DNA of 64,000 nt, from contig CAJNOL010000924.1 in NCBI GenBank assembly GCA_905250125.1, positions 29,679-93,678 of the forward strand, read 5' to 3'. Source of the DNA: Rotaria sordida (taxonomy: Eukaryota > Rotifera > Eurotatoria > Philodinida > Philodinidae). The notes below the pieces were generated by a model. It saw only the letters and a list, made by a program, of their open reading frames with translations. It was not told the DNA's origin and did no database searches. Position numbers and translations under genes: made by a program. Positions 12,014 through 24,290 of the stretch are shown one piece after another; positions within the stretch are counted from its first letter, which is position 1; each line of letters starts with the position of its first letter.

Positions 12014-13146
12014 ATACTTTTTTTTTTCTTATTTCATTTATATATATAAAGCACAATGAACAGTGTTGTTGTTTGTTTTTTTTTTTGTATATATATATAA
12101 ATATAAATAAATTTGTGTTTTCGATTAAAATAAATTTGATTTCGGAAGTTTGTCTAACATGATGAACGAGACAGATGATTTCAATCAAGATCAAATTTCT
12201 CAAAGGAAGGAAGGAAGAAGATTGAACTCATCAAATTCATTTTTAATGACTTTAGTAGACAATGTTGAGAATTGTTTTTTTTTTTTTTTTCTTTATTTTA
12301 ATTCAAATTATATCATTTGATGTTTGTTTTTTTTTAGTTGTGTTATTCATATTCAAAAAGATGAAATAAACCGCAAACTATACTAAAGGAAATAGGACAA
12401 ATAATTAGACATGTCAATATATGTATAAAAAAAAAACGCATATGTTTCTTATAGACTAATTTCTTAAATAAATAAGTTCAAAGATATAAACTTCCAATCG
12501 TTTCTTTCTTTAATCATAGTCGTGTGATTTTATTCGTACAAAATTCACAATCCTTTGCTAATAGACACAAACACATACACACACATGTAGTTTATTGTTG
12601 CATTCGATCGATCTACTGTGAAAAGATAACATTCATAAAATGGTGATTACAGTGTTATTTTTATGTTCATCTTCTATTTTTATAAGATGTAAGAAGATGA
12701 TTGTGTTTATCTGAATGAGTATGAGAAAACATGCGAAGAAAAAATAGACAAAAACAAAAAAAAAGTTTTTTTTTTTTATGAGATATGATATTTTAAAACA
12801 AATACATCTCGTATTTCCTTAATATAGCTATATAAAGATATGTTAATGATAATCGAATGAATGCATGTTATAGAATGTATTTATAAAATTGAGAACAATT
12901 TTTTATTGTATTCCTTGTAGAGATGATTTGAAGTGTTATATCCTTTTCGAATTAAGAGAGAGAGAGAGAGAGGAGATGATTCAAATAATCATACTAATAG
13001 AAATGAATGTACAATGGATTGAATAATGAACTAATTGTAAATGAAAATCAGCATGCTATCGGAAGGAAATAATGCACGTGCAGAATACCAAAGGACATAA
13101 CAATTGATACATATATGTTTATCGTCGTCTTTCTAACCATATAATG
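12014..13146. other. Intergenic, low-complexity DNA
   Basis: Contains T- and A-tracts, TA microsatellites, a GA microsatellite near 12955-12972 and short ORF noise. Nothing coding is recognised. Confidence 0.5.
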
Positions 13147-13148
13147 TA

Positions 13149-13998
13149 CAGGGTGTCCCAAAAGTCATGATCACTTAAGAAATGCGTATAACTCTCTTAT
13201 TAATAAAGCTTTATCTAGTAAGTTTTTTTTTTCATAAAGACAAAGTTCATAAATATTTTTGAAAAGTATTGTTTTTGATATCAATACAAAAATTTAGACG
13301 TTTTATAGTTTCCAAAAAAAGAACTCATGTGGAGTTCCTTTGTTTCAATTTCTTTGGATATTTTAGTCCTTAAATCATCTAAATCTTGTACTGGTATTGT
13401 GTAGGCATTTGTTTTACGATATTTCCATAGAAAGAACTCCAATGATGTTGACAGATACGTTCTATGTAAAGATATTGTGAAATGTGTATCAGATCTTTGT
13501 TAGTTTCGATTAGTTTGAGTGAAAAGGCAGCTCTTTGAAAGAACCAATAACAATAAATATCACTTATTGGAAAGATAGAGTAAATCACATATTGTTCACA
13601 AGCTGTCTATTCCTAGCTAAACAGAATCTTGGGTGGGTATGTAGATCGAAAAAAACGGGCCAAGATCATGAGCTCCACAATCATCAGATTTAACACTATT
13701 GAATTGTTTTCTATGGGAATATCTTAAAACAAATGTCTACACAATACCAGTACAAGATTTAGATGATTTAAGGACTAGAATATCCAAAGAAATTGCAATA
13801 AAAAACAAAGGAATTCCACATGAGTCTTTTTTGGAAACTGTAACAAGTCGAAATTTTTTGTATTAATGTCACGGGCAATACTTTTGAACAATATCTATGA
13901 ACCTTGTCTTTATGAAAAAAAAAACTTAGTAGATAAAGCTTTATTAATAAGAGATTTATACGCATTTCTTCAATGATCACGACTTTTGGAACATCCTG
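13149..13998. mobile_element. Foldback Tc1/mariner derivative with duplicated transposase end
   Basis: An 850 bp element starting CAGGGTGTCCCAAAAGTCAT and ending in its approximate complement, flanked by TA (13147-13148, 13999-14000). The right arm reads on the plus strand LNCFLWEYLKTNVYTIP followed by DLDDLRTRISKEI. This matches the conserved end of Tc1/mariner-class DDE transposases (the 'SPDLTPLDFFLWG.LK..VY' block). The left arm carries the same segment inverted (about 13330-13430). The element is thus two copies of a transposase 3' end joined head to head. It is non-autonomous and decayed. Confidence 0.85.
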
Positions 13999-14419
13999 TA
14001 TATGTCTGGAATTTTTGAAAGATCGGAAAATAAAATCTAAACGGAAGCAATTGAACCAACAGATCTAAAAACGACACCTATAATCATACCAGAATTGTGA
14101 GAAGTTCGATCCGGCCGATCTTCACCGGTTGGAAAACATTTTATACAGTAGCCACAAGAAGTTTCGCTACTGGATAAACAAGTTCATCAACTTCAATCTT
14201 TTTGTCTGATATTTTGATAATAAATAGAGTTCGATAAACTCTGATCGTAAGCAACAACGCGAGCTCTGTACGATGGCAATGAAGTCATGTATATTACAAT
14301 ACGAAATATGTTTCTGTTTTAATACAATATATGTCGAAAAAACAGACAAGAAGAATAATATTAATATTTAGAAAAAATAAACAATGTTGTCATACTTTAT
14401 TATTAGTCATGATTATGTA

Positions 14420-15396
14420 CAGTGGGGGTCAAAAGTCTGGTCCCACTTTTTTGTTTTGAGTCGTGTATTAAAACTACACAAGATTAATTTAATTCAATTA
14501 TACGTTTGGATAGCAGAGATCGAGTACTATATATATATATATACACCTGTTCAATTCGGAAATCTCTTGAATATAAAATATAATAAGAAAAACAAACTTC
14601 AGTACTAAGAAAAAACTCACATAAAAAACTACAAAATGATATTGTTGTTATAGGATACTTCCATGAATAGTCAACCACAAAGTATTCAGAAAACTTTTCA
14701 TTTTATCAAACTTTGTAGAGCTTTTTTCGCTGATCATTTTGACATAAAAGTATTTTGAATTTCATTGAGAAATGATGGTACTCTAGTCAAAGTATTAAAT
14801 ATCGGATGTTTCAAAATGTTTGCAGCATAGCTTGTTTTGCGAATATCTCTGCATAGACAAATGATAAAATCTTAGTTTTTCTTTCAAAAGATGCACCATG
14901 AATAGCTCTACAAAAACTGTAAGAACAAGACCCCATTGACTTCTTTTGATGGTTTCTTTCATACTCAAAATGAAAAGAAAATACATGATAGTTCTACTTT
15001 TCACCATATTTAACATAATAAAAATGTTTGGAAGACATTTATATTTTGCATATATCTCGGCTTAAGAAAACGATAACGTCGTGATTTTGTTTTCAAAAGA
15101 TGCGCCGTCGAAAGCTCTATAAAAGCCGTATGAAGAAATTCCTATTGCACAACAAAAAGTGTTCCAAACATTTTTATTATCATTTTTGTAGTTTTTTATG
15201 TAAGTTTTTTCTTAGTACTGAAGTTTGTTTTTCTTATTATATTTTATATTCAAGAGGTTTTCGAATTGAACAGGCATATATATATATAGTACTCGATCTC
15301 CGCTATCCAAACATATAATTGAATTAAATTAATCTTGTGTAGTTTTAATACACGACTCAAAACAAAAAAGTGGGACCAGACTTTTGACCCCCACTG
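14420..15396. mobile_element. Foldback element, CAGTGGGGGTCAAAAGTC family
   Basis: A 977 bp Tc1-like element with TA flanks (14418-14419, 15397-15398) and long arms. Positions 14420-14640 pair with about 15175-15396. The terminal motif is CAGTGGGGGTCAAAAGTCTG. The interior holds two diverged direct copies of a block of about 200 bp (around 14790-14960 and 15020-15170). Each copy has a 'TTTCAAAAGATGC...AGCTCTA' module. No transposase is seen. Confidence 0.85.
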
Positions 15397-15400
15397 TATA

Positions 15401-16340
15401 CAGTCTGTCCACAGGTAACGCACTCACCTATTTTTGACCTTCTGATTGTTATAACTCGATAACTTGCACTGCAACAATATATATGAAAGTTCTATAGGGT
15501 GTCCGGAAAGTCCTTAGAGTTAGGAAAATTTTCATATCTCCTTTACGGCTCAACCAAACGAGCTCATTTTTTTAACAAAGATTGAGGCATGTTCACACTC
15601 CAAATTCATATGGACAAGAGTATTGAGAATCTTTGTTAAGTATCACTATTGACCTTAACAAGAAAATTTTACTGTTCCACAGAGAGGAAGAAAAACCATA
15701 TACTTAACAAAGGTTCTCACTAACTTTGTCAGTATGGATTTGGAGTGTGGATATGCCTCTATACTGGGTAAAAATATCAGTTGGTTCGCTCAAGCTATAA
15801 TGAAGAGAGTCAATTGTCTTTTCAATAAAGTGTCTTTTGCCCTATCCTGTGTAATGTTTGTTTTCCTAACTGTGAAACAGTAAAATTTTCTTGTTGAGGT
15901 CAATAGTGATACTTAACAAAGATTCTCAATACCCTTGTCCATATGAATTTGGAGTGTGAACATGCCTCAATCTTTGTTAGAAAAATGAGCTCGTTCAGTC
16001 CAATCATAATGGAGATATCCAAATTTTTGTAACTCTAAGGACTTTCCGGACACCCTATAGTTTCACTAAAATTTTCATTTCACGTAGTCGAACTACGACG
16101 ATTCTAGATGGATAGAAATCGTGGTAATGCACTCATTCAAAAGGACTCTTTCCATTAGAGCCATTCAAAAAAGCTCATATTCCTAAAAATTTTCTCTCTC
16201 GAAACAAAATGCTTTTATTTGCGTTTGAAGTTAAGACAGCAGACCATGTGTTTTTTGGAAGCTTGTTCCTGCAAAGAGTTATTACCAAAACAGTACGGTA
16301 ATGCACTCATTAATTTTTTTTGAGCTTCTTAAAAAAGTAC
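15401..16340. mobile_element. Truncated Tc1-like element hosting an insertion
   Basis: A TA followed by CAGTCTGTCCACAGGTAACG at 15399-15420 looks like a Tc1 left terminus abutting the previous element. The matching right terminus was not found. The phrase GGTAATGCACTCATT recurs at about 16122 and 16309, so the right part may be internal repeats of the same element. It is interrupted by the palindromic element at 15495-16057. Confidence 0.4.
15495..16057. mobile_element. Foldback element, TAGGGTGTCCGGAAAGTCCT family
   Basis: A 563 bp palindrome. Left end TAGGGTGTCCGGAAAGTCCT at 15495, complementary right end at 16057, TA on both sides (15493-15494, 16058-16059). The arms pair through most of the element, for example the text around 15580-15680 with 15885-15975. 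It sits inside the sequence begun at 15401, so it is the younger insertion. The termini are Tc1/mariner-like. Confidence 0.85.
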
Positions 16341-16960
16341 ATTTTTTATAGCAATAGAAGGTGATCTATTGATGTTAAACTGTAGCTCAATCTTCGATAA
16401 TATCACTATTATTTCCAGTTTTTTAAATGATAAAGTAATGTTCGAAATATGATAACAGACAATAAGGCCCTTTTTTCATCATTTTTGCAGCAAAAGTGCT
16501 TGATTTTGGTCAATAGGAAATATACGAAAATCTATAAAAAATTTTTGAATAGATAAGTTTAGTCGCCTTATGTTTGAGAAATCTTCTGCTCAACTTTGTT
16601 ACTTACATTTCCTGCTAAAAAAACTGAAGTTTCTTTTTTTTTTTCTATTGAAAATTTATGTAGGATGTAAGCTCAATGATGCATTAGAAATTTTGATCAG
16701 AATGTATAAATATTATTATTAATTGAGTACATATGAAAATATTGAAAAAAAAAGGACATATTTATGAAGATATATTTTTTTACTCAATTTATTGATATTT
16801 ATTTAATTTATCGATAATAGAGTAAATGGAAAATTATGTTATACAATGATTAATTCATTTAGTACATCTAAAAATTTACAAATGAATTTAAAACAATTAT
16901 TTTCGATATTATAATTTTTTTTAATCTTTCAATTAAAAATAAAAATCTTTAAATATAATA
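16340..16960. other. Region 3' of MOB3
   Basis: AT-rich sequence with no recognised gene. It includes the presumed 3' untranslated region and polyadenylation region of the minus-strand MOB3 gene. Confidence 0.4.
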
Positions 16961-19900
16961 TCAATTTTGTCTAACAACACCAAGTACTTCTGGACATAAT
17001 CGATTAGTCATTTCATACTAAAATTAAAAAAAAACAAAAAACAAAAAATAAAATAATCAAATAAGATTAATTTACCAATGGAGCCATTTCTTCTTTTTTT
17101 AATAAATCAAATTCATGACAAAAATAACAAAAATGTTTAAAACACATATTAACATGTGGTTCCTATATAATTAAAAAAAAAAAAAAAAAATATATATCCA
17201 ACAATAATTATTAAAATTTATTACTGCTTGTAAATCAATTATACGATCAAAATGATGTACATAAACATGAACAAAAACTCGATATAAACGTGAAAGTAAT
17301 TTTTTACATGTTGAACGAAAATTTTTCGGAAATGGTGAACCAACTTGTATGGGAAATATTGATTCATCATTTATTATTGTTTCACTCCAATCCATAAGTA
17401 AAGTCATATAATCAGGTGCACTTAATGATGTTGGTTTTTTATATTTAATACCATCACACCATCTGAATAAATAATTTAATAAGATAAATTACAAAAAAAA
17501 AAAAAAATCTATTTTCATAAATACCTATATTCATAACGAGGACCACCTGACATAGTTGGACAAGTTTCTCGAGTACAATAATCACTGATAATGCCATAAA
17601 CAAGATTGATTCGATTAAAAAAATCGACAACTTTATATAGAAAATAAAGCAAGATTTTTGTAAAACATTACGTAAATAGTAGTGTTCAAGTTGACTAGGA
17701 TGGATTCACGTCCCTAATTGAGACTTCCTGGGGAACTGATAAGTATTATCAGGGTCTCTCCAGAAGCCATCATTGGAATTCTCTAAGAAATTCAAATTTA
17801 TGGAAATTTTAGAGGGACTCCCCGGAGAGTTTTAGTCGCATCCTGGGATATACAACTTCCCCGGGAACTCACAACAGGGATTTTCCATTTTTCAGGAAAC
17901 TCCTCGGTAATTTCGTTGGGGAGAGTCGACAAGGGGTTCGATAATTTTGGATCTTCCTTCCTCCAGGATATGACAGAGGTTGTTGGTATACGATCACAGA
18001 TTATATGTCAATAATGTCTTGTTATAATATATAAACTATTATAGAAATTTTAAAAAAAGTCTATCGGGCAAAATGCTTACAACTTTTGAACGAAGATAGC
18101 TAGAGCCTTGCGGTTTTCATCATTCGAAAGGGGGAGGCCTTTTTCTCCAAAATTGTATAGGACGAAATCATTTAAAAATCAGTCATTTCTACAAAATATG
18201 AAAACGATCTGTCATTCCGATGAAATTTTAGTTCTGACATCTGATCTAAATAGAGGAACCTCAGATGTATAGTTCAAGATATAATTCAAATGATTATCTT
18301 TCCACCTCCTAATGTTGAACAAATAAACTTGTCTATTCAATCGCACGAAAACTATAGAGTTCTTTTAATTTTTAAGCATATTTTCTTACTTTTCGTCAAA
18401 ATTTCACCTGAATGGCAGACCGTTTTTTATGCATTTTTTCGATATTTTGTAGAAATGACTGATTCTTAAATGTTTTCGTCCTATACAATATTGGAGAAAA
18501 AGGCCTCCCCTTTCGAATGATGAAAACCCCAGGGCCCTAGCTGTTGTTCGTTCAAAAGTTATAAGCATTTTATCCGATAGCCTTTTTTTAAAATTCCGAT
18601 AATAGTTATTTATTCTATTTCTGGAAGATTAAGTAAAATGATGATGAAGATATGATGATTTTCAACTCGGTTCTTCATAGTTGAATTGATATTACAAAAT
18701 TTCAAAAATTAAATGTAATTTGACAAAAAAAAAAAATCAGACATTATGTATTCGAAAGAGTTATTATTTTCCTTGATTATATTTTTAAAATATGAGATTC
18801 AATATGATTGATTTTAAAATTTTTATAAATTAACAATAAACTGAAGTTGAAAAACTTAAATATTTATAAATTAACAATAAACTGAAGTTGAAAAACTTAA
18901 ATATTTATATCTATTATATAATTCAAGCGATTTAATTAAATTTTTCATACAATAATAAAATTAATAATATTTTAAAAATTCTGAGATCTTTAAATAAAAA
19001 TAAGAAGATATTTTTAATTTTATTTTATCAAATATTGAGGATAAATTCCCATGATTATTTATAATTCTTTCGACACAATTTATTAAAGTTTTTTTTTGAA
19101 CTGTTTTTCCAAAAAAAAAATTTTAGCGAAGAGTATAGATTTATTTTATATAGGTTAATCATAAGTCACCTGATTCTAACTGGCTTATTGAGAATGAATC
19201 GTCAAAGACTATTGTTCATGAAGATAGATTTGAACACAAACTTTATTTTGACATATGCTTTAAATCAAATAGTCCTGGGTATAGATAAAGGCATGACAGT
19301 AGGTTACAAGTATTATATTGAAGATTGTCTGAAGCCTTTTGTAAATGTAATATGAAAACAAAAAGAGATATAAAGTGCAAAACTGCTTGAGGATCATCGT
19401 TGACTTCATACTCATTCGATGTTAGTAATTATTTGATAGAAGAGAGCATCAATTTAATCCCGTAGCAGTCATATTCGTCGTCTTTGATTAAGTAGCTCTA
19501 TCGAAGGGAGTTTAATTAAATAAATGAAATATTATGTACTCATACAATATTCAAAGTAGCTAAAATTTAGTTCAAAAAAAAAACTTTTAATAAATTGTGT
19601 CGAAAGAATTGAACTTGATATAAATAATCATGACAACTATCCTCAATATTTGATAAAATAAAATAAAAAATATCTTTTTATCTTTATTTAAAGATCTCAG
19701 AACTCTAAAGATCATAATATAAGGAGTTGTTGCATTTCCTACGACCTTCTCTTGAAAAGTTAAAAGCATCACAACAAAAAAATGAATGAAGTTTTTAATA
19801 ATACTATGATAAATTTTGCATTGTAATGCCCAGAACGTTTTAAGAAAAGAATCGTGACGATCTTTCATCTTGCATAGAATACATTAAATAAAAAAATCCA

Positions 19901-20280
19901 TAGACTATTTAATCTAGATACTTAATATTTAGTTTTCTTATGAATTTTTATAATATGTATGTATTTTATTCTTACCATGTACTGCAATCCAATCATCTTC
20001 ATCTTCATTATCAGGTAATTTAACAATTTCTTTTAAATCAAGACCTGATTTTAATGAAGCACTTGCTTGTTTATGAAGTGAATAACGCATTGTACCTATT
20101 CAAAAAATAAGTAAATATAACATATGAATATAATATCAAAAAAAAAATATATACCCGGCTCAAATTTCTTCTTTGGACGAAAAGTCTATAAATAAAAAAC
20201 AAGAAAAGGTAAAAAATATTTTAAATTACATGAATTTATACTTTATCTTTTGCAAAGAATGATGCAAAAGATGATGCCAT
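16961..20280 (-). CDS. MOB3: MOB kinase activator 3-like protein
   Basis: Seven exons on the minus strand (20280-20242, 20185-20155, 20095-19976, 17630-17525, 17462-17225, 17162-17076, 17017-16961) join in phase to 225 residues. MOB3 proteins are about 217. The product has [11 protein letters not shown] near the N-terminus, [41 protein letters not shown] and GSPFPKNF. It also has [21 protein letters not shown] and [12 protein letters not shown]. The HVVDFFNR and [10 protein letters not shown] motifs point to MOB3 rather than MOB1. Zinc ligands are visible as the Cys pair in CTRETC and the His pair in HVYVHHF. MOB proteins are adaptors that bind NDR/LATS or STE20-type kinases. The 2.3 kb third intron contains two palindromic transposon relics and a tandem duplication. 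An acceptor-like TTTTTAG lies 15 bases before the ATG. Confidence 0.93.
18035..18607. mobile_element. Foldback element in MOB3 intron (GGAATTTTAAAA-ended family)
   Basis: A palindrome of about 573 bp. Left text from ACTATTATAGAAATTTTAAA pairs with the right end (TTTTAAAATTCCGATAATAG). Inner arms include a 'GCTTACAACTTTTGAACGAA' block and an 'AAAGGGGGAGGCCTTTTTCT' block, each with complements on the right. Termini and inner block match the element at 58327-59305, so both belong to one family. No coding content. Confidence 0.8.
18822..18903. repeat. Two-copy tandem duplication, 41 bp unit
   Basis: Two adjacent, essentially identical 41 bp units (18822-18862 and 18863-18903), beginning TTTATAAATTAACAATAAAC. 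A recent local duplication in the MOB3 intron. Confidence 0.85.
18963..19719. mobile_element. Inverted-repeat element in MOB3 intron
   Basis: Left text 18963-19105 (with TTCTGAGATCTTTAAATAAA) is complementary to right text 19565-19719. Shared marks are the 'TCAAATATTGAGGAT' block and a 'TTCTTTCGACACAATTTATT' block on both sides. The roughly 450 bp centre is unpaired. No transposase is recognised and superfamily is unknown because target duplications are unclear. Confidence 0.7.
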
Positions 20281-21616
20281 TTGTATTTTTTTTTTCTAAA
20301 AATATTGTTTTCAACTAAACAAAAAAGAAAATACAATGAATATATATGTATGTACATCTCTTGTAAACATACTAATAAGTATAGTGATTTATTTCTATCG
20401 TCTATACGACTATCAGTGTCTCGTTTACTTAAATCAACAATACGGCAGTGATGAGAGAGCAAAAGAAAATGGACAGTTGCGTATGTGTGTACATATATCT
20501 CGACTATCAAACAATCAATCATCAATAAACGAAGTAACGAAAAAAAAAGAAAAAAGATAGCAAAAATCTCGAACAATAAACATAAATGAATTCTATAGAA
20601 ATACAAATACACTCATAAAATCAATAGAATATAATAACAATACTCTCTATCAGAATGCCAATGTTCAAGGATGATGAATGATTCATTTGTTCAATGAAGC
20701 GATAACCCTTATATTATTTAAATTGAACGAAACAGAAGAGGTCGCTTGCAGATGGTTTTCACCTTTGTCAATATTCAATCTATATAGAAGAAACAAAAAA
20801 AAAGAATACGTTTTGATACTTCATTAATTTAGACAAATAAATCTATTCTATATAAACATTATTCAAATGAAGCCTATTTGTAATTTTCATTTCATGAGCT
20901 TCATGATAAACTGTATTGAATGAATTTCGTGTATAATGCACATAGACGACAGTAGAATAAGCGATTACATACACCAACAAAAAAAAAAGAAGAAAGGCCT
21001 AATGTATTTACTTTCATTATTGTTATTCATGATAGCTTTCTAATGATGATATGAGATAAATTAAAATATTTCAGAATATCACATGTTTTTATGATTAAAA
21101 CTTCAAAGAAAACTTTTTAAAATTTATTATTTATTAGAGAAAATTGGATTTCGATAATAAATAGTTCGAATCTATTTTTACTTATGTTCGATTCTTTCTT
21201 ATTTAATCTCTTCGTCTATACATTGTTTTTTTCTATTTTCATTTCTTCTTGCAGATAGATATAAATAGATTTATTAAAGCTCGAATTTGATACGAAATAT
21301 GATTTACAGAAACAATGAATATTATATACAAAACGCAAGTAGATGATGTATTTGTCATTCTTCTCTCAAGTTAAAATTACGAAAACTTGATATTTCTTTT
21401 TTCTGCTAAGATATGACAAAATATATTTTTATTTTATTTTTAAATGATTTTTTTTTGATTAATTGAGAATTTTAACATGTCAGATTTTTGAAACATGAAA
21501 TTTGAATGAATGTTTTATTATTATTGAACTATGGCGGCTATGTTTTACTTTTTGTTGTTTGTCATTCGTACTTTGTTATTTTTATTATTTACTCGAAATA
21601 AATCAGAAAAAGTAAA
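20281..21616. other. Intergenic region upstream of MOB3
   Basis: AT-rich sequence that presumably contains the MOB3 promoter and leader. The open frames at 20226-20612 and 20336-20560 overlap on opposite strands, have low complexity and show no domain. Nothing else seen. Confidence 0.45.
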
Positions 21617-22342
21617 TACCCTAGAGAATATACTGAGTTAAGGGTACCCGAAAAAGTACTCTGTTACCAGTATGTCACAGGAACTTTTGGGTACCAAAGT
21701 GCTTATAGGTACTTTAGCAGGTATCCTGCTACAAAATGTATAGTAACTGGGTACTTGAAGATACTGATCAGGTACTCAATTAGATACAATTGTACAATAT
21801 TTCTAGATACCCTACTACCAAAGTTTCAGTATGCCCAGGATCGGGCCTGACCTTTCGCTTTTTGCATTTTTTTTTCGATTTTATTATATTTAATTTTTTC
21901 ACTTCCGAAAACTCAACAGATCAAATGTCGAGATCTGACCGAACTTGAGCTAGTCGAGTATCCATGAGACCACATCAGGATAGTTCGCTCTTAATCTACG
22001 ATCAAGATCGGAAAGTTCTCGACTAAGAAATAGTGAAGAAAAGATCTAGAAAATATTAGTATGAAAACAGATTAATTTCTTCTGTTTTGCTCAGTTGTTT
22101 ATACGGAGCCGTGCGCGAAACAGAAAACAGTGAATGACCAGTCACTATACAGAACGCGATAAATGTAAGGTACCCTGCAGGGTTTTCCTCAGTAAAATTA
22201 CAGATGCTGGTATCCATACCAGTACTTTTATGGATACTCTTTGCAGTCCCTACATCAGTATAATTACTGAGAATTTTCTAAGTATCCTGCTAAGGCTTTC
22301 TCAGTACATGGGTACCCTGAACTCACTACTTTCTCTAGGGTA
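21617..22342. mobile_element. Non-autonomous element with TACCCTAGAGAA ends and GGTAC repeats
   Basis: The left end TACCCTAGAGAA, continuing to TGAGTT and GGGTACC (21617-21656), is complementary to the right end GGTACCCTGAACTCACTAC followed by TTCTCTAGGGTA (22311-22342). The interior is full of GGTAC/GGTATC words on both sides (for example 21675-21800 and 22170-22320), while the central 300 bp is unrelated. No transposase frame; superfamily not assigned. Confidence 0.75.
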
Positions 22343-24290
22343 TATACTAGATCCACGATTGTAAAAGAAAAAGCATTCTTCAATTGAACTAATAAAATGA
22401 GTGATTAACTGGAAGAAAAGTAACACGAACAATATGCGTTGCTTTTACGACAATATACATTTCTGCATCCAGCATGATGGATAAATATAGACTGTTTACG
22501 GTATGTAACGACACCATTTACAGCCGTAAACCAGCCTTTTTTTAATTGCTTACTGTTCGAAAACGATCTGTAAAGAGTATCCATTTTGATCGACCTGAGA
22601 TATGATGCAGTGAATTTCTTTTTGCACATTATTCACGTTCAATTATTTTAGTTCATTGTTGATAATCGATGACAAAATTATATCAGTACTTGTTCTCTTA
22701 GTTATTGAAAATATTGATTTAGAAAATCTGTAAGCATTGATTGTGTTATAACAAATTGGAATCTTTTTTTTTTCCATAGATTGTATGAACAAATTGTTCA
22801 GTCCACGATATAACTTCCTACAAGCAATTAGTTTTATATGCTACGAAAAAAAAAACACATTATTATAGGAATTAAAGTATTAACAATAGTAGTAAACTAA
22901 TTATATCATTAGTTGCTAAGATAAAATATTTAAGTTTAAAATGAATTTCTTTACATTATTTTCTAATACAAGTTAAGTATGGAAATCATTTCATTTATAT
23001 TATGACTTATTTAAATCATTAAATAATAATTTACGTGCGTATTAGAACAATAAACAAAAGAAATCGGTGAATCGTGCAAAATCTTCATCGTATACTTGTT
23101 TGACAGATTTTTACTAAAGTCATTGATTGTCTATAGGGATTTATTGTTTTCTTTAATTTGATTCTGACAACGATTTTCATTTTGAGATAAACTCTTTTAG
23201 TCATTTCTTTGTTTAGATGTAATTAAATGTTCAAAATTGAATTCACATTTATACCAACATTTTGAAGTTCATATACCAACGGTATTCGTCCCGAATAATT
23301 CTTCTTTTGATCTAATTTCAGATTCGTTGATATATCTTCGGGCATCATTAAAAAGTATAGCTATTATGAATGATATAAAACCAACACTACTAATATTGCC
23401 GAATACATTGGCAAATTAAGATATTTTGATTGAAACAAAAAAAAAAATTGTATATTGATGCACCATCTACATTTGACTTCAGTGGTGGTCCATGTTTTCT
23501 GCAATCGAACTCGAATGAATGAGAATTTATTGAAATTTTAATTGTTGAGTATCGCATGTCAGTTGTCAATTTCAATTATTCGTCTTAGTTCACATTTGTT
23601 TGTTTGTGCATAATCGATCAATTGTTGTTCGTTGACTTTTGTTTTTGTTTTCTAATGTTTCTCGTTCGATATTTCAACATTGATGAATAATCGTATTCTA
23701 TAAAAGAATTCTCACTGATTTATCCAACTTCCGTCAAGCAACAATTTGATGGAATAATGTCAAAGAGATCTTCAAATAAAGGCGAAATTCTTGTAATTCT
23801 TTATTTTGTCAATTTCATTACGAAAATAAACTAATGTTACGTTATGGACATTAACCATTATTCATTGATTCTAACTGACAACATGTTTAATCGAAAGAGA
23901 GAGTTTATATCTGAATTTTCAGCGAACATCAAGAATAAATAAATCAATAAATAAATGAATGAGTATCGAAATTGACTAGTAGGACAAATAAGAGTTAAAT
24001 AATTCAACCCTTTTGGACACCTTCAATTTTGAAGATAACATGTCTAACCATTCGGAGAGCAACATAGATAGTTATCAAAATTGATTAAGTGGAAGACTTT
24101 TTTAAAAGATATAAAGAAAATGTCATTACTCGTCTTTTCTCTCTTTTCCCAACAGATCAAATATAACAATCTCAATAGTTAACCATTAATTAGTATTTAT
24201 CAGATTGTCATTTTAAAATAATTTCTCATTGTTTTTCGTCAGAGAAAAAACAGCAGTGGCTATAAGTTTCCAAAGGAAAATCAATCATTT
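22343..24290. other. Intergenic, no recognised gene
   Basis: AT-rich. Short open frames near 22405-22629, 23237-23419 and 23390-23575 have no recognisable motifs and no supporting splice structure. Confidence 0.45.

Noticed and set aside
20226-20612. 128-codon minus-strand ORF upstream of MOB3
   Set aside because: It starts upstream of and overlaps MOB3 exon 1 in a different frame; leucine/phenylalanine-rich noise.
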